Counted from the stretch's first letter, positions 9,102 to 17,913 are shown. The stretch: DNA of 64,000 nt from Hymenobacter sediminicola (GCF_014250515.1 NZ_CP060202.1:2229001-2293000); one strand, 5' to 3'. A program made the numbers and translations. Notes: generated by a model from the sequence alone, not told the origin.

Positions 9102-10163
9102 TTATATATACTGTCCCTGAAACTCCCGCAGGGCCTGGAGCAGTTGCTCATTCTCGGCGGGCTTGCCCACGGTGAGGCGGAGCGTGCCGGCGCAGCCGGG
9201 CTGGGTGGTGCGGTTACGCACGATGATGCCCCGGGCGACCAGGAAATCGTACACGGCCGTGGCGTCGGGGTGGAAGCGCACCAGCAGGAAGTTGGCATCT
9301 GAAGGGAACACCTCCGCCACGATAGGCAGCGCAGGCAGACGCTCGGCCAGCCAGTCGCGGCCCACCAGCAGCAGCTGGCGTAGCGCCTCAAACCGGTCGG
9401 CGTCGCGCAGGGCCTGCAGGGCGAAGCGCTGCGTAGCTTCCGATACGTTGTAGGGCGGCTTGATTTTGTTGAGGTAGCCGATGATTTCCGGCGAGGCGAA
9501 GGCCATACCCAGACGCAGACCAGCCAGGCCCCAGGCTTTGGAGAAGGTTTGCAGCACCACCAGGTTGGGAAACTCAGCCAGACGGGTGGTCCAGCTGGGA
9601 GCAGCGGCGAAATCGGCGTAGGCCTCATCTACCACCACCAGCCCGCGGAAACCGCGCAGAACTTCCTCCATGTACCCGGCGTGGAGCAGGTTGCCGGTAG
9701 GGTTGTTGGGCGAGCAGAGCCACACCAGTTTCGCATCCGAAACCAGTACACCAGCCACGATTTCGGGCGAAAGCTGGAAATCGTGCGTCAGCTGCAGGCG
9801 CTCTACACGCACATCATTCAGGTTGGCGGCCACCTCGTACATGCCGTAGGTGGGCGGCAGGATCAGCAGGCTGTCCTGCCCGGGCACGCAGGTGAGGCGC
9901 ACCAGCAGATCGATGGCCTCATCGGAGCCGTTGCCGAGGAAAATCTGGGCTGACTCCACGCCTTTGAGCTGGGCCAGCTCGGCCTTTACGGCGCGCTGCT
10001 GTGGGTCGGGGTAGCGGTTGAACTGATCGGGACCGGCGCTGCCGAGGCTGTTCTCGTTGGCATCGAGCATCACCTGGGCCTCGCCCTGAAATTCGTCGCG
10101 GGCCGATGAGTAGGGCTTCATATCCCGCAGATTAGGGCGTACGAGGCTATCAAGATTGAACAT
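9102..10163 (-). CDS. hisC: Histidinol-phosphate aminotransferase
   Basis: PLP enzyme of fold type I, 353 residues, the normal length. The Schiff-base lysine is in TFSKAWGLAGLRLG. Other cofactor contacts are GNGSDEAIDLL, CSPNNPTGN and VVDEAYADF, and the C-terminal Arg motif is NFLLVRF. It transaminates imidazole-acetol phosphate with glutamate as donor. It lies between hisD and hisB and is cytoplasmic. Confidence 0.96.
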   Translation of the reverse strand: MFNLDSLVRPNLRDMKPYSSARDEFQGEAQVMLDANENSLGSAGPDQFNRYPDPQQRAVKAELAQLKGVESAQIFLGNGSDEAIDLLVRLTCVPGQDSLLILPPTYGMYEVAANLNDVRVERLQLTHDFQLSPEIVAGVLVSDAKLVWLCSPNNPTGNLLHAGYMEEVLRGFRGLVVVDEAYADFAAAPSWTTRLAEFPNLVVLQTFSKAWGLAGLRLGMAFASPEIIGYLNKIKPPYNVSEATQRFALQALRDADRFEALRQLLLVGRDWLAERLPALPIVAEVFPSDANFLLVRFHPDATAVYDFLVARGIIVRNRTTQPGCAGTLRLTVGKPAENEQLLQALREFQGQYI

Positions 10164-10229
10164 GAATCACGGATTTAAACGGATTATTCGGATTTCACGG
10201 ATTTTGTAGAGCGTCAGGCGACGATTCAG

Positions 10230-10317
10230 TAGCCCAGGGTTTACACCCTGGACTATGGAGCGGTTTTCGTTTCGGCGTCGGCAAGCGAGATGCTTCGACA
10301 AGCTCAGCATGACGTTC
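10230..10317. repeat. Composite palindromic repeat in the hisD-hisC gap
   Basis: Contains a tight hairpin, CCAGGGT-TTAC-ACCCTGG at 10234-10251, next to a half element GAGATGCTTCGACAAGCTCA followed by GCATGACG (10289-10316). The half element equals one arm of the elements at 6979 and 8970. The opposite arm was not found. Confidence 0.6.
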
Positions 10318-10333
10318 TACTGTTATCCTATAC

Positions 10334-11635
10334 TTATTCCTCCCCGCCGGCCAGGACTTCCAGGCGGAGGGTGACGGCGCGGGCGTGGGCGCGGAGTCCT
10401 TCGGCTTCGGCCATAGTTTCTACCACGGGGCCCACGTTCAGCAGGCCTTCGGGGGTGAGGCGCTGGAAGGTGATTTTCTTCAGGAACGAATCCAGCGACA
10501 CGCCGCTGTAGTTGCGGGCGTAGCCGTTGGTGGGCAGCGTGTGGTTGGTACCCGAGGCGTAGTCGCCCACAGCTTCCGGGGTGAGGTGGCCCAGGAACAC
10601 GGAGCCGGCGTTGGTGACGCCTTCTGCCAGCTGCTCGGGGTTGCGCACGGCCAGAATCAGGTGCTCGGGCGCATACTGGTTCGAGAAGTAGAGCATTTCC
10701 TCGGGCGTGCGCAGCAGAATGGCGCGGCTTTCGGTAAGAGCCTGGGCCGCTACTTCCGCCCGGGGCAGCTCCCGCAGCTGGCGCTCCACCTCGGCTTTGG
10801 TTTGCTCCAGCATCGACAGCGAGTCCGACAGTAGAATCACCTGCGAGTCGGGGCCGTGCTCGGCCTGGCTGAGCAGGTCGGCAGCCACGAAGGCCGGCGT
10901 GGCCGATTCGTCGGCGATAACCAATACCTCCGAGGGGCCGGCCGGCATGTCGATAGCCACGCCGTAGCGGGTGGCCAACTGCTTGGCGGCCGTCACGTAG
11001 CGGTTGCCGGGACCGAAAATCTTGTCCACGGCCGGCACCGAATCGGTACCACCGCTCAAGGCGGCCACGGCCTGGGCCCCGCCGGCTTTTACAATGGTGG
11101 TGATGCCCAGCAACTGGGCCGTGAACAGGATAATGGGGTTCACCGACCCGTCCTTCTGGGGCGGAGTGCAGAGCACGATTTCGGGGCAACCAGCCAGGCG
11201 GGCTGGTACGCCCAGCATCAGCAGGGTGCTGAACAGCGGCGCCGTGCCGCCCGGAATGTAGAGGCCAACGCGCTGTACGGGCACCGCCCGCCGCCAGCAC
11301 GTGACGCCCGGCATGGTTTCCACACGTTCCTCTTGCGGTATTTGCGCCTTATGGAAGCGCAGAATATTAGCGTGCGCCTGCCGGATGGCCGTTTGCAGCT
11401 CGGCCGGCACCTGGGCCGCGGCGGCGGCCAGTTCCTCGGGCCCCACGCGCAGGCCGGCCGAGAGGTCGGCCCCATCGAACTGGCGGGCGTAGTCGAGCAG
11501 GGCCGCGTCGCCACGTTGGCGCACATCCTCAAAAATCTGCTGCACACGCTGCTCCACGTCCTGGATTTGCTGCTGGGCCGCCCGCTGCTGCAGCACCGCC
11601 CACTCGGCTTGTACGGGATATTGGAAGATGTTCAT
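10334..11635 (-). CDS. hisD: Histidinol dehydrogenase
   Basis: Zinc-dependent NAD oxidoreductase of 433 residues that makes the last two oxidations, histidinol to histidine. Family motifs seen are [44 protein letters not shown], and the C-terminal [19 protein letters not shown] followed by [12 protein letters not shown]. The order is normal and the length typical. It is the second structural gene of the operon, 119 bases after hisG. Confidence 0.97.
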   Translation of the reverse strand: MNIFQYPVQAEWAVLQQRAAQQQIQDVEQRVQQIFEDVRQRGDAALLDYARQFDGADLSAGLRVGPEELAAAAAQVPAELQTAIRQAHANILRFHKAQIPQEERVETMPGVTCWRRAVPVQRVGLYIPGGTAPLFSTLLMLGVPARLAGCPEIVLCTPPQKDGSVNPIILFTAQLLGITTIVKAGGAQAVAALSGGTDSVPAVDKIFGPGNRYVTAAKQLATRYGVAIDMPAGPSEVLVIADESATPAFVAADLLSQAEHGPDSQVILLSDSLSMLEQTKAEVERQLRELPRAEVAAQALTESRAILLRTPEEMLYFSNQYAPEHLILAVRNPEQLAEGVTNAGSVFLGHLTPEAVGDYASGTNHTLPTNGYARNYSGVSLDSFLKKITFQRLTPEGLLNVGPVVETMAEAEGLRAHARAVTLRLEVLAGGEE

Positions 11636-11639
11636 CTGG

Positions 11640-11754
11640 TAGAAATGAGATGTTAGAGGTCACAAGTGAGACTTCGTTCGTTTGACACCAAGCAAGGCAT
11701 AAGTAATGACCTATTAGAACAACGTCTCACCTCTCATGCCTTGCCTCTCACCTA
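11640..11754. repeat. Imperfect palindrome in the hisG-hisD gap
   Basis: GTGAGACTTCGTTC near 11668 pairs imperfectly with GAACAACGTCTCAC near 11718, and longer GAGATG/AGAGGT words on either side are also partly complementary. It completes the set of palindromes found in all his gaps. Confidence 0.5.
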
Positions 11755-12606
11755 TCAACTAATCATTTTCTCAATCGGCAATACCAGAATGCCTTCAGCG
11801 CCCACGGCTTTAAGCTGGCTGGTGATGTGCCAGAAGTCGTCCTCGTTCACCACTGACTGCACCGAGACCCAGCCTTCCTCGGCTAAGGGTGTCACCGTGG
11901 GAGATTTAATACCGGGCAGCAGTGCCTTCACCGCATCGAGCGAGGCCACAGGGGCGTTTAGCAGGATGTACTTGTTGCGGCGGGCGCGTCGTACGGCCTG
12001 CATCCGGAACTGCAGCTGCTCCAGTAGCTCCCGCTTCTCGGCGCTTAGATTCTGGTTGGCAATGAGCACGGCTTCTGAGCGGAACACGGTTTCAACCTCC
12101 CGCAGGCCATTGCCTAGCAGTGTGGAGCCGCTGCTCACGATGTCGCAGATGGCCTCGGCCAGCCCGATGCTGGGGGCAATTTCCACCGAGCCGCTGATGG
12201 TGTGCAGGTTGGCTTTCACGCCGCGCTCCGTGAGGTAGGCCCCCAGAATCTGCGGATACGAAGTGGCAATGTTCACGCCCTGCAAATCCTCGGTAGAGTT
12301 GTAGGCGGCAGCGCGGGGCACGGCCAGACTCAGGCGGCACTTGCTGAAACCTAGGCCCTCTACTTGCAATTGGGGAAAACCAGCTTCTACCAGCACGTTC
12401 TGGCCCACAATGCCCAGATCGGCAACGCCGTCCTGCACATAGCCGGGAATATCGTCGTCGCGCAAATAGAGGATTTCGAGAGGAAAGTTGGTGGCTTCGG
12501 TTTTGAGCTTATAGGAAGCCGAGAGGAAGCTGATGCCGCATTCCCGAATCAAGTTCAGGGAATCTTCGCTTAAGCGGCCCGATTTCTGGATGGCCAGACG
12601 GAGCAT
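11755..12606 (-). CDS. hisG: ATP phosphoribosyltransferase, long form
   Basis: A 283-residue committing enzyme of histidine synthesis. It begins MLRLAIQKSGRLSEDSLNLIRECGI, and the PRPP-binding loop is in the DIVSSGSTLLGNGL segment. The length and the C-terminal domain from about 210 (TVTPLAEEGWVSVQSVV) place it in the HisG-long group. That group carries its own histidine-binding regulatory domain and does not need HisZ. Feedback inhibition by histidine is therefore expected (family knowledge). It is the first structural gene of the operon. It is preceded by a 200-base stretch after a His-codon-rich leader ORF. Confidence 0.97.
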   Translation of the reverse strand: MLRLAIQKSGRLSEDSLNLIRECGISFLSASYKLKTEATNFPLEILYLRDDDIPGYVQDGVADLGIVGQNVLVEAGFPQLQVEGLGFSKCRLSLAVPRAAAYNSTEDLQGVNIATSYPQILGAYLTERGVKANLHTISGSVEIAPSIGLAEAICDIVSSGSTLLGNGLREVETVFRSEAVLIANQNLSAEKRELLEQLQFRMQAVRRARRNKYILLNAPVASLDAVKALLPGIKSPTVTPLAEEGWVSVQSVVNEDDFWHITSQLKAVGAEGILVLPIEKMIS

Positions 12607-12754
12607 ATTGTGTGCAATTAATTAGAAAGAATTAGTAGTCAATTATTGGCCAGTGTGACCAAAGATTAACTGTAATTCAAGAAGAAATCTGGGAGAAGGG
12701 GCTGAAACGCTGGCAAACGGCAATAAGCTGCCGGGGCCACCACTTTCGGGGGCC

Positions 12755-12819
12755 GGGGAACCTGGTGCGGTTCGCCCAACGGGACAATATGCGTGTGTTA
12801 TTCCTCTAAAAAGAGGAAT
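12755..12819 (-). promoter_or_regulatory. Candidate attenuator hairpins of the his leader
   Basis: Two stems lie just after the His codons. The first is perfect: ATTCCTCT-loop-AGAGGAAT (12800-12819), overlapping the leader stop codon. The second is GGGGAACC paired with GGTTCGCCC (12755-12777, one bulge). A further GC-rich pairing around 12731-12754 is possible. I do not see a strong U tract, so which stem terminates is unresolved. Confidence 0.5.
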
Positions 12820-12931
12820 GGTGCCCGTGCAGATGATGATGCGCCGCGCGCAGCCCAACCGTAGCTCCGCCAGTAGCGAAAGCAGCCACGGGGCTGTTGG
12901 TGCAGAAAAAAAGCGCGGCCGATGCAGGCAT
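12806..12931 (-). CDS. hisL: his operon leader peptide (hisL-like), 41 residues
   Basis: A 41-codon ORF starting at ATG 12931 and ending at TAG 12806-12808, too short for ordinary gene calling. Codons 31-38 read His-His-His-Leu-His-Gly-His-His, followed by Ser-Ser-Phe-stop. Six histidine codons in eight directly upstream of hisG match the principle of transcription attenuation by ribosome stalling (established for enterobacterial hisL). A -7 box TACTTTTG at 12950-12957 would place the transcription start about 12 bases before this ATG. The stop codon lies within a perfect 8-pair hairpin. The role is inference, while the codon run and its position are directly visible. Confidence 0.78.
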   Translation of the reverse strand: MPASAALFFCTNSPVAAFATGGATVGLRAAHHHLHGHHSSF

Positions 12932-12949
12932 AGAAGCAGAGTTGCGGGG

Positions 12950-12979
12950 CAAAAGTACACGGCTAGCGTCCGAAATGAA
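12950..12979 (-). promoter_or_regulatory. Predicted promoter of the his operon
   Basis: On the minus strand TTTC (12977-12980 region), 19 bases, then TACTTTTG (12950-12957), matching the Bacteroidetes -7 consensus TAnnTTTG. It lies just upstream of the leader ORF and gives an operon leader of about 340 bases before hisG. Confidence 0.6.
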
Positions 12980-13113
12980 ATTTTATCCGGAAAAATTCTC
13001 CGGAACCCGGACCTTTGCCCTCCCGTTGTGTTCCCAACCAGCGTTTGGCATAATTGTTTCATGCTGCTTCGCTGGCTGTTGCCCGTCCTGCGTTCTACTC
13101 CTATTGCGTTGCT

Positions 13114-14037
13114 ATGCGTTTGTTTGTTCGTCCGCTTACCATTGCCTTGGCATCCGGTGTATTGTTGAGCCTGTTGTCAGGCCCGGCTGCTTATGCCCAA
13201 ACGTCCAGTTCTCCTATGCCCGCAACGGCTGCCGCGTCGCTGTTGCCACTGCCACAGGCCAGCCCCCACGTTGTGCTCAACCACACCATCGGGCTGTCGG
13301 AAGTGACAGTTGACTACCACGCCCCGAGCGTGCGCAACCGGGCTATCTGGGAAGGCCTAGTACCCTACAACCAGATATGGCGGGCTGGTGCAAACGAAAA
13401 CACGGTTATCACGTTTGCGGACACGGTGCGCGTCAATGGCAAAACGCTGCCCGCAGGCCAGTACTCCTTTTATGTTTTCCCGCGCTCCGACCAGGACTGG
13501 GACATGGTCTTTAACCGGGTAACGACGCACTGGGGGACAGAGAAGTACGACGAGAAGGACGACGTACTGCGCGTTCCGGTAGTGCCGGAAGCCACGGAAT
13601 TTCACGAAACATTGCTGTACTGGTTTTCGGATGTAAAGCCAGGCAGCGCCCATCTAAACCTGAGCTGGGAAAAGAAAACCGTTAGTCTCTTTATCGACAC
13701 TAATGTACAGGCGCGCGTAGTGGCAGGTATTGAGAAAGCCGTGGCTCAGCGCCCCGGCGACTGGCAGCTTCTGGCACAGGCCGCCGACTACCTGGTGCAG
13801 AACAACCTCAATGCTGAGCGGGCCTTGTACTTCATCAACGAATCCATCCGCCTGCGCGACGTGTATACCAACAATTGGATAAAGGCTCGCCTGCTGGCTT
13901 CTAAGCTCGATTATGACACAGCCATCGTCTATGGGCGCAAAGCCATTAAGCTCGGCGACAAGGACGATGAAGCCTTCCGGGCGCAGTTGCCTTCCATGCG
14001 GGTTTCGCTTATAGAATGGCAGGGAAAAGCATATTGA
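13114..14037 (+). CDS. Secreted DUF2911 family protein with C-terminal TPR-like region
   Basis: A 307-residue protein. The start at 13114 gives a signal peptide (RLFVRPLTIALASGVLLSL, cleavage after AYA-Q). Residues about 60-200 are a DUF2911 domain, recognisable from VTVDYHAPSVRNRAIWEGLVPY, WRAGANENT, LPAGQYSFYVFP and the WDMVFN segment. The C-terminal third has TPR-like helices. DUF2911 is common in Bacteroidetes, and its biochemical role is unknown. The gene is divergent from the his operon. A long palindromic terminator separates it from the convergent TonB receptor. Confidence 0.85.
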   Translation: MRLFVRPLTIALASGVLLSLLSGPAAYAQTSSSPMPATAAASLLPLPQASPHVVLNHTIGLSEVTVDYHAPSVRNRAIWEGLVPYNQIWRAGANENTVITFADTVRVNGKTLPAGQYSFYVFPRSDQDWDMVFNRVTTHWGTEKYDEKDDVLRVPVVPEATEFHETLLYWFSDVKPGSAHLNLSWEKKTVSLFIDTNVQARVVAGIEKAVAQRPGDWQLLAQAADYLVQNNLNAERALYFINESIRLRDVYTNNWIKARLLASKLDYDTAIVYGRKAIKLGDKDDEAFRAQLPSMRVSLIEWQGKAY

Positions 14038-14052
14038 GCAGTTTTGCTCGCT

Positions 14053-14108
14053 CATACAGGCAAAACGCCCGCTCCGATGTGCATCGGAGCGGGCGTTTTG
14101 CCTGTATG
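14053..14108. terminator. Bidirectional terminator, 27-base perfect arms
   Basis: CATACAGGCAAAACGCCCGC... (14053-14079) is perfectly mirrored at 14082-14108 with a two-base spacer. It lies between the convergent DUF2911 and TonB-receptor genes. Confidence 0.85.
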
Positions 14109-14117
14109 GTAGATGCT

Positions 14118-16673
14118 CTAAAACCGCGCAATAACCCGTAGATTCACCAGACGCTGGGACAGGTAGTTGGGCACAGCATAGGTGCGGCCGTTCAGGTCCT
14201 GGATGTAGCTGTAGCCGGCCACGTTGTTGCGGCCCAGCACGTTCAACACTTCCAGGCCCAGCCACAGGCTTTCCAGTTTTCCCACGCGGCGGTTAGGTTC
14301 TGTATTCAAAGCCAGCACCTTGGAAAAGCCCAGATCAACGCGCCAGTAGGCTCGGGTGAGTTCGGTGGTGCCCCGCTCCTGCTCATTGTTCGGCGGACTA
14401 AACGGCAGCCCGGTTCCGAATACCGAGTTTACATACCCGCGCACCGATGGGTTGTTGGGTAGATGATCCTGAAAGAAGATACTCAGGTTTACGCGCTGAT
14501 CTTGCGGACGGCGGATGTAGCCCTTGGCTTGCCGCCCAATGGTGTCGCCGGTAGCATTATAGAGGTTGAGCGAATCGCCCTGCAGGTTTTCGCGCGTCGT
14601 CAGTACGCCCAGCGTAAACCACGACTCAGCCCCGTTTACGAACTCGCCCCCCACCCGCGCATCTACGCCGGCAGAGTAGGCCGTGGCTAGGTTCTTGGCA
14701 AAATACCGCAGCCGCACGTTGTCGATATCATAAGGAACGACATCAGTGAGATACTTAAAGTAGGCTTCGCCGGTAAAGCGGAACGGCCGGCCGTACTTCT
14801 CAAACCGAATTTCGTTGCCGGCAATAAAGTGCAGGGAGCGTTGGGCCCGCAGTTCCGGATTCAGGCTGGCTTCCACGAGTAGCGGACTGCCCGGCGTAGC
14901 GCGGCTGCCTTGCTGGTCGCGCAGTTCACGGTAAAACGGCGGCTGGTAATACATGCCAGCCGCTACCTTATAGGAGTGATTGGTGTGGCGGCGCGGAATA
15001 AAGGAGTATTGCAGCCGCGGGCTCACCACCAGCTGCTTGTTCACGGACCAATAGTGGGCCCGCACCCCATACGTGAAGGTGCGCATCGAATCCAACTCCA
15101 CGGTGTGCTGCGCGTAACCCTGGGTGCGGGTGCTCTGCAAGTCGAGGTCTGACGTGAGGCGACTCCGCCGGGCATCGGGCACGTAGTCGGCCGAGTCGGC
15201 GAAACTGTACTCGTTGAGCACGTCCTCAATCCGCTCACGTCCTGTTTTTACGCCAAAACGGACGGTATGGCGGTTGCCCGGTGTCCAACGGGCGCGGGCC
15301 TCAGCCGTAGCAATGCGGGCCTCCAGGTTGTTGCGCGAGTGGTCGAAGCGCGAACCGACGCTGCGCTGGCGCACAGCCTGGTTGAAATCCTTCGAGCTTG
15401 GGTCGCGGTTGATATCGGCCAGGCTGTACTTGGCTTCCACGTCACGGTATTCCAGCTCGCGCGAGTACACCAGCCCCCCCAGCAGCTCGGTCTGAAACCG
15501 CGACGAAAAGTTGTGCTTCAGATTCAGGCCTCCCTGGGCCATATCGTACTGCATTCGCTCCCGGCCCTCATACACGATAAACAGGCGCGTCACCTGGTTA
15601 GTAGCCGTGCTGAAAGTGCTCTGGCCAGTTTCGGGCGTAAAGCGGTAGTCGTTGTGCGCGAAGGTGGTCAGCAACCCCAGCGAGGTGCGGTCCTCGTTGC
15701 CTTTCGGACCAAGGTTGGCATTGATGTACGCCTGCCCGTCGTAGAACGTGGGGTTGTAGCCGCCCTGCTGCTGGCGCAACGAGCTCAGTACGTAGGTGGC
15801 ATTCTTATAGCGGATACCAGCCAGGTAGCTCAGCCGCTTGTTGGGCGAAGCCGCCTCCACGTGCACGGCCCCGCCTACCAGGCTCCCCGTAGCGGATGCC
15901 GCGAATTTCGTCGGCTGCTTGTACTCAATGCTTAGCACCGACGACAGCTTGTCGCCGTACTTGGGCTGCCAGCCGCCAGTCGAAAACTCCACCTTATTTA
16001 CCAGGTCTGGGTTCACGAAGCTCAGGCCTTCCTGCTGGGCCGCCGATATCAGAAACGGCCGGTAGATTTCGATACCGTTGACGTAGACCAGATTTTCGTC
16101 GTAGTTGCCGCCGCGCACCGAATAAGTACTCGTCAGTTCATTCGTCGACTGCACGCCGGGCAGCGTTTTCAGAATAGCGTTGAAGTCGCCGAATGGCGAA
16201 GGCAGCACCTTGGCCGTGCGCGGGTCCAGCTTGATCATGCTCACCTGTTCGCGGGTATCAGCCTCGTCGGAACGGCCCCGCACGGTTACATTGCCCAGCG
16301 TGCGGGAGTCTGCCTGTAGCGCCAGTGTTAAGTCGCGGCGGTCTTCGGTTAGGCTGACGGGTACGCGCAACGGCCGGTAGCGCAGGCTGCGCACCACCAG
16401 CACCGCCTGCTGGCCGGTGCGCGCTACCTGCAGCGAAAAGCGACCTTTAGCATCCGTGACGGTGCCGCCTGTCTGGCCTTCCACGCCCACGCCCACTTGT
16501 TCCAGCGGCTGGCCCGCCGCATCGCGCACGGTCCCGCTGATGGTTATCCGGTCGGTTTGCTGGGCGGCGGCCAGCAACGGCGCCAGCGTCAGGGCAGCAG
16601 TCGGCAACAGACTAAGCACTGCCAGGCGCACGACCAGCGGCAAATGGCTGGCCTGGGAGGAAAGGTGCGGCAT
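14118..16673 (-). CDS. TonB-dependent outer-membrane receptor with CarboxypepD-reg domain
   Basis: An 851-residue outer-membrane protein. After a signal peptide (cleavage near AAAQQT, residue 38) comes a CarboxypepD-reg-like beta domain at 45-130 (ISGTVRDAAGQPLEQVGVGVEG). A TonB plug follows at about 140-250 (PGVQSTNELTSTYSVRGGNYDENLVYVNGIEIYRP). The rest is a 22-strand-type barrel to the C-terminal LVNLRVIARF, ending in Phe as expected. The substrate is unknown and no SusD-like gene is adjacent, so a polysaccharide role is not supported. Its start is one base after the rpe stop, so the two are probably co-transcribed. Confidence 0.9.
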   Translation of the reverse strand: MPHLSSQASHLPLVVRLAVLSLLPTAALTLAPLLAAAQQTDRITISGTVRDAAGQPLEQVGVGVEGQTGGTVTDAKGRFSLQVARTGQQAVLVVRSLRYRPLRVPVSLTEDRRDLTLALQADSRTLGNVTVRGRSDEADTREQVSMIKLDPRTAKVLPSPFGDFNAILKTLPGVQSTNELTSTYSVRGGNYDENLVYVNGIEIYRPFLISAAQQEGLSFVNPDLVNKVEFSTGGWQPKYGDKLSSVLSIEYKQPTKFAASATGSLVGGAVHVEAASPNKRLSYLAGIRYKNATYVLSSLRQQQGGYNPTFYDGQAYINANLGPKGNEDRTSLGLLTTFAHNDYRFTPETGQSTFSTATNQVTRLFIVYEGRERMQYDMAQGGLNLKHNFSSRFQTELLGGLVYSRELEYRDVEAKYSLADINRDPSSKDFNQAVRQRSVGSRFDHSRNNLEARIATAEARARWTPGNRHTVRFGVKTGRERIEDVLNEYSFADSADYVPDARRSRLTSDLDLQSTRTQGYAQHTVELDSMRTFTYGVRAHYWSVNKQLVVSPRLQYSFIPRRHTNHSYKVAAGMYYQPPFYRELRDQQGSRATPGSPLLVEASLNPELRAQRSLHFIAGNEIRFEKYGRPFRFTGEAYFKYLTDVVPYDIDNVRLRYFAKNLATAYSAGVDARVGGEFVNGAESWFTLGVLTTRENLQGDSLNLYNATGDTIGRQAKGYIRRPQDQRVNLSIFFQDHLPNNPSVRGYVNSVFGTGLPFSPPNNEQERGTTELTRAYWRVDLGFSKVLALNTEPNRRVGKLESLWLGLEVLNVLGRNNVAGYSYIQDLNGRTYAVPNYLSQRLVNLRVIARF

Positions 16674-16674
16674 G

Positions 16675-17382
16675 CTAGCGTTCCTCCTCTTCTGCGGCCC
16701 CTACGGTAGCCATGAGTTGGGCCCGCAGTTCAGCCAGCGTCGCCACAGGGTCAGGGGAGTTGAACACGAATGAGCCGGCTACCAGCACATCGGCACCCGC
16801 TTCCACCAGCGCCGACGCATTGTCGCGGGTGACGCCGCCATCAATTTCTATCAGCGCATCGGAGCCGCTATCAACCAGCAGTTCCTTGAGGGCCGTCACT
16901 TTGCGCAGGGTGTTCGGAATAAAGGCCTGCCCTCCGAAACCCGGGTTTACCGACATGATACACACTAAGTCGAGGTCAGCGGCCACGTCTTCCAACACCC
17001 ACACCGGCGTGTGCGGGTTCAGCGCTACCCCGGCATTGCAGCCCAGGGCCTTAATTTGCTGAATGACGCGGTGCAGGTGGGTGCAGGCCTCATAGTGCAC
17101 CGTAATATTTTGGGCGCCGGCGTCGCGGAAGGCGCTCAGGTAATGCTGGGGCTCCTCAATCATGAGGTGTACATCCAGCGGCTGCTTGGCATGCCGGTGA
17201 ATAGCCTGCAACACCGGAATACCGAAGGAGATATTGGGCACGAAACGGCCGTCCATCACGTCGCAGTGCAGCCAGTCGGCAGCGCTGCCCGCGAGACGTT
17301 CGGTTTCAGCCTGGAGATTGCCGAAATCGGCAGCGAGCAAAGAAGGAGCCAGCAACGGCGCCCGGCGGCGGTTCAGAGTCAT
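16675..17382 (-). CDS. rpe: Ribulose-phosphate 3-epimerase
   Basis: A 235-residue TIM-barrel enzyme interconverting ribulose-5-P and xylulose-5-P in the pentose phosphate pathway. Motifs: LAPSLLAADFGNLQ, LHCDVMDGRFVPNISFG (metal His and catalytic Asp), DVHLMIEEP, MSVNPGFGGQAFIP and EIDGGVTRDN with the second catalytic Asp. The last dozen residues (GAAEEEER) are an extra acidic tail. It is followed after one base by the TonB-receptor start. A possible -7 box TACCTTCG lies just upstream. Confidence 0.96.
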   Translation of the reverse strand: MTLNRRRAPLLAPSLLAADFGNLQAETERLAGSAADWLHCDVMDGRFVPNISFGIPVLQAIHRHAKQPLDVHLMIEEPQHYLSAFRDAGAQNITVHYEACTHLHRVIQQIKALGCNAGVALNPHTPVWVLEDVAADLDLVCIMSVNPGFGGQAFIPNTLRKVTALKELLVDSGSDALIEIDGGVTRDNASALVEAGADVLVAGSFVFNSPDPVATLAELRAQLMATVGAAEEEER

Positions 17383-17456
17383 ACCGCGAAGGTAAGCAGG
17401 ATTAGGCGACAGATAGGCGGAAAAGGCCGATTATGCAACTGCGCCGCAACCACAAA

Positions 17457-17540
17457 AAAAGAACCTTCTGCCAGCTTAACGACTCCGGCCCGAACATTTA
17501 TTGTTCAGCCCAGTGTGCTTGCTCGCAAAAGGTTCTTCGT
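17457..17540 (-). terminator. Terminator after the zinc-ribbon gene
   Basis: AAGAACCTT (17459-17467) and AAGGTTCTT (17529-17537) pair across a long loop that itself holds GAAC/GTTC. On the minus strand the second arm runs into TTTTTTT. Confidence 0.6.
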
Positions 17541-17580
17541 ATGGTATCCCGAGTGCTGTATTCTCTACCCGGTTACCTGC

Positions 17581-17913
17581 TTATTTCGTTGCTGAATCGT
17601 TTTTCTCATACGCACGCCAGTCGAGCTTACCGTCCTCTGTTTTACGCAGGAAATAGGTCTGGTCGTCTTCCTGCCGCTTGCCGAATGTCACATCGGCACG
17701 GCAGTCGAGGCACCGCAGCGAAGTATACTTGAACTTGTCCTGCGCCACACGGGCCGTCAGGTCGAGGTTATCGGAGCCACAGATCCCGCACTTGGCTACA
17801 TCCGGAAAGCTCAGCCGCTCATATTCACTCACCACTTCGTGGAGGTTGTTACCCGACACAGTGAAGTGGAACTGGCGACGCCCCAGACGCTTCGAAATCA
17901 TCATTTGCAACAT
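17581..17913 (-). CDS. Hypothetical protein with four-cysteine zinc ribbon
   Basis: A small protein, 110 residues from ATG 17913. Two CxxC pairs, CGICGSDNLDL and RCLDCRADV, are about 27 residues apart and should bind one zinc, as in zinc ribbons of nucleic-acid-binding or RNA-polymerase-like proteins. The N-terminus is basic (ISKRLGRRQFHF). It resembles a small protein often annotated as hypothetical in cytophagales. The longer frame from 17985 would read through the preceding terminator hairpin, so a start near 17913-17901 is preferred. The function is not known. Confidence 0.65.
   Translation of the reverse strand: MLQMMISKRLGRRQFHFTVSGNNLHEVVSEYERLSFPDVAKCGICGSDNLDLTARVAQDKFKYTSLRCLDCRADVTFGKRQEDDQTYFLRKTEDGKLDWRAYEKNDSATK

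Noticed and set aside
10323..11300. Second minus-strand frame overlapping hisD
   Set aside because: It is an out-of-frame shadow of hisD with Arg/Pro/Ala-rich composition and no motifs.
12643..13062. 139-codon minus-strand frame covering the hisG leader
   Set aside because: It runs in another frame across the predicted promoter and the leader ORF, has no family and starts upstream of the -7 box.
16497..16709. Plus-strand ORFs over the rpe/TonB-receptor junction
   Set aside because: They are complementary shadows of the signal-peptide region of the receptor and the end of rpe.
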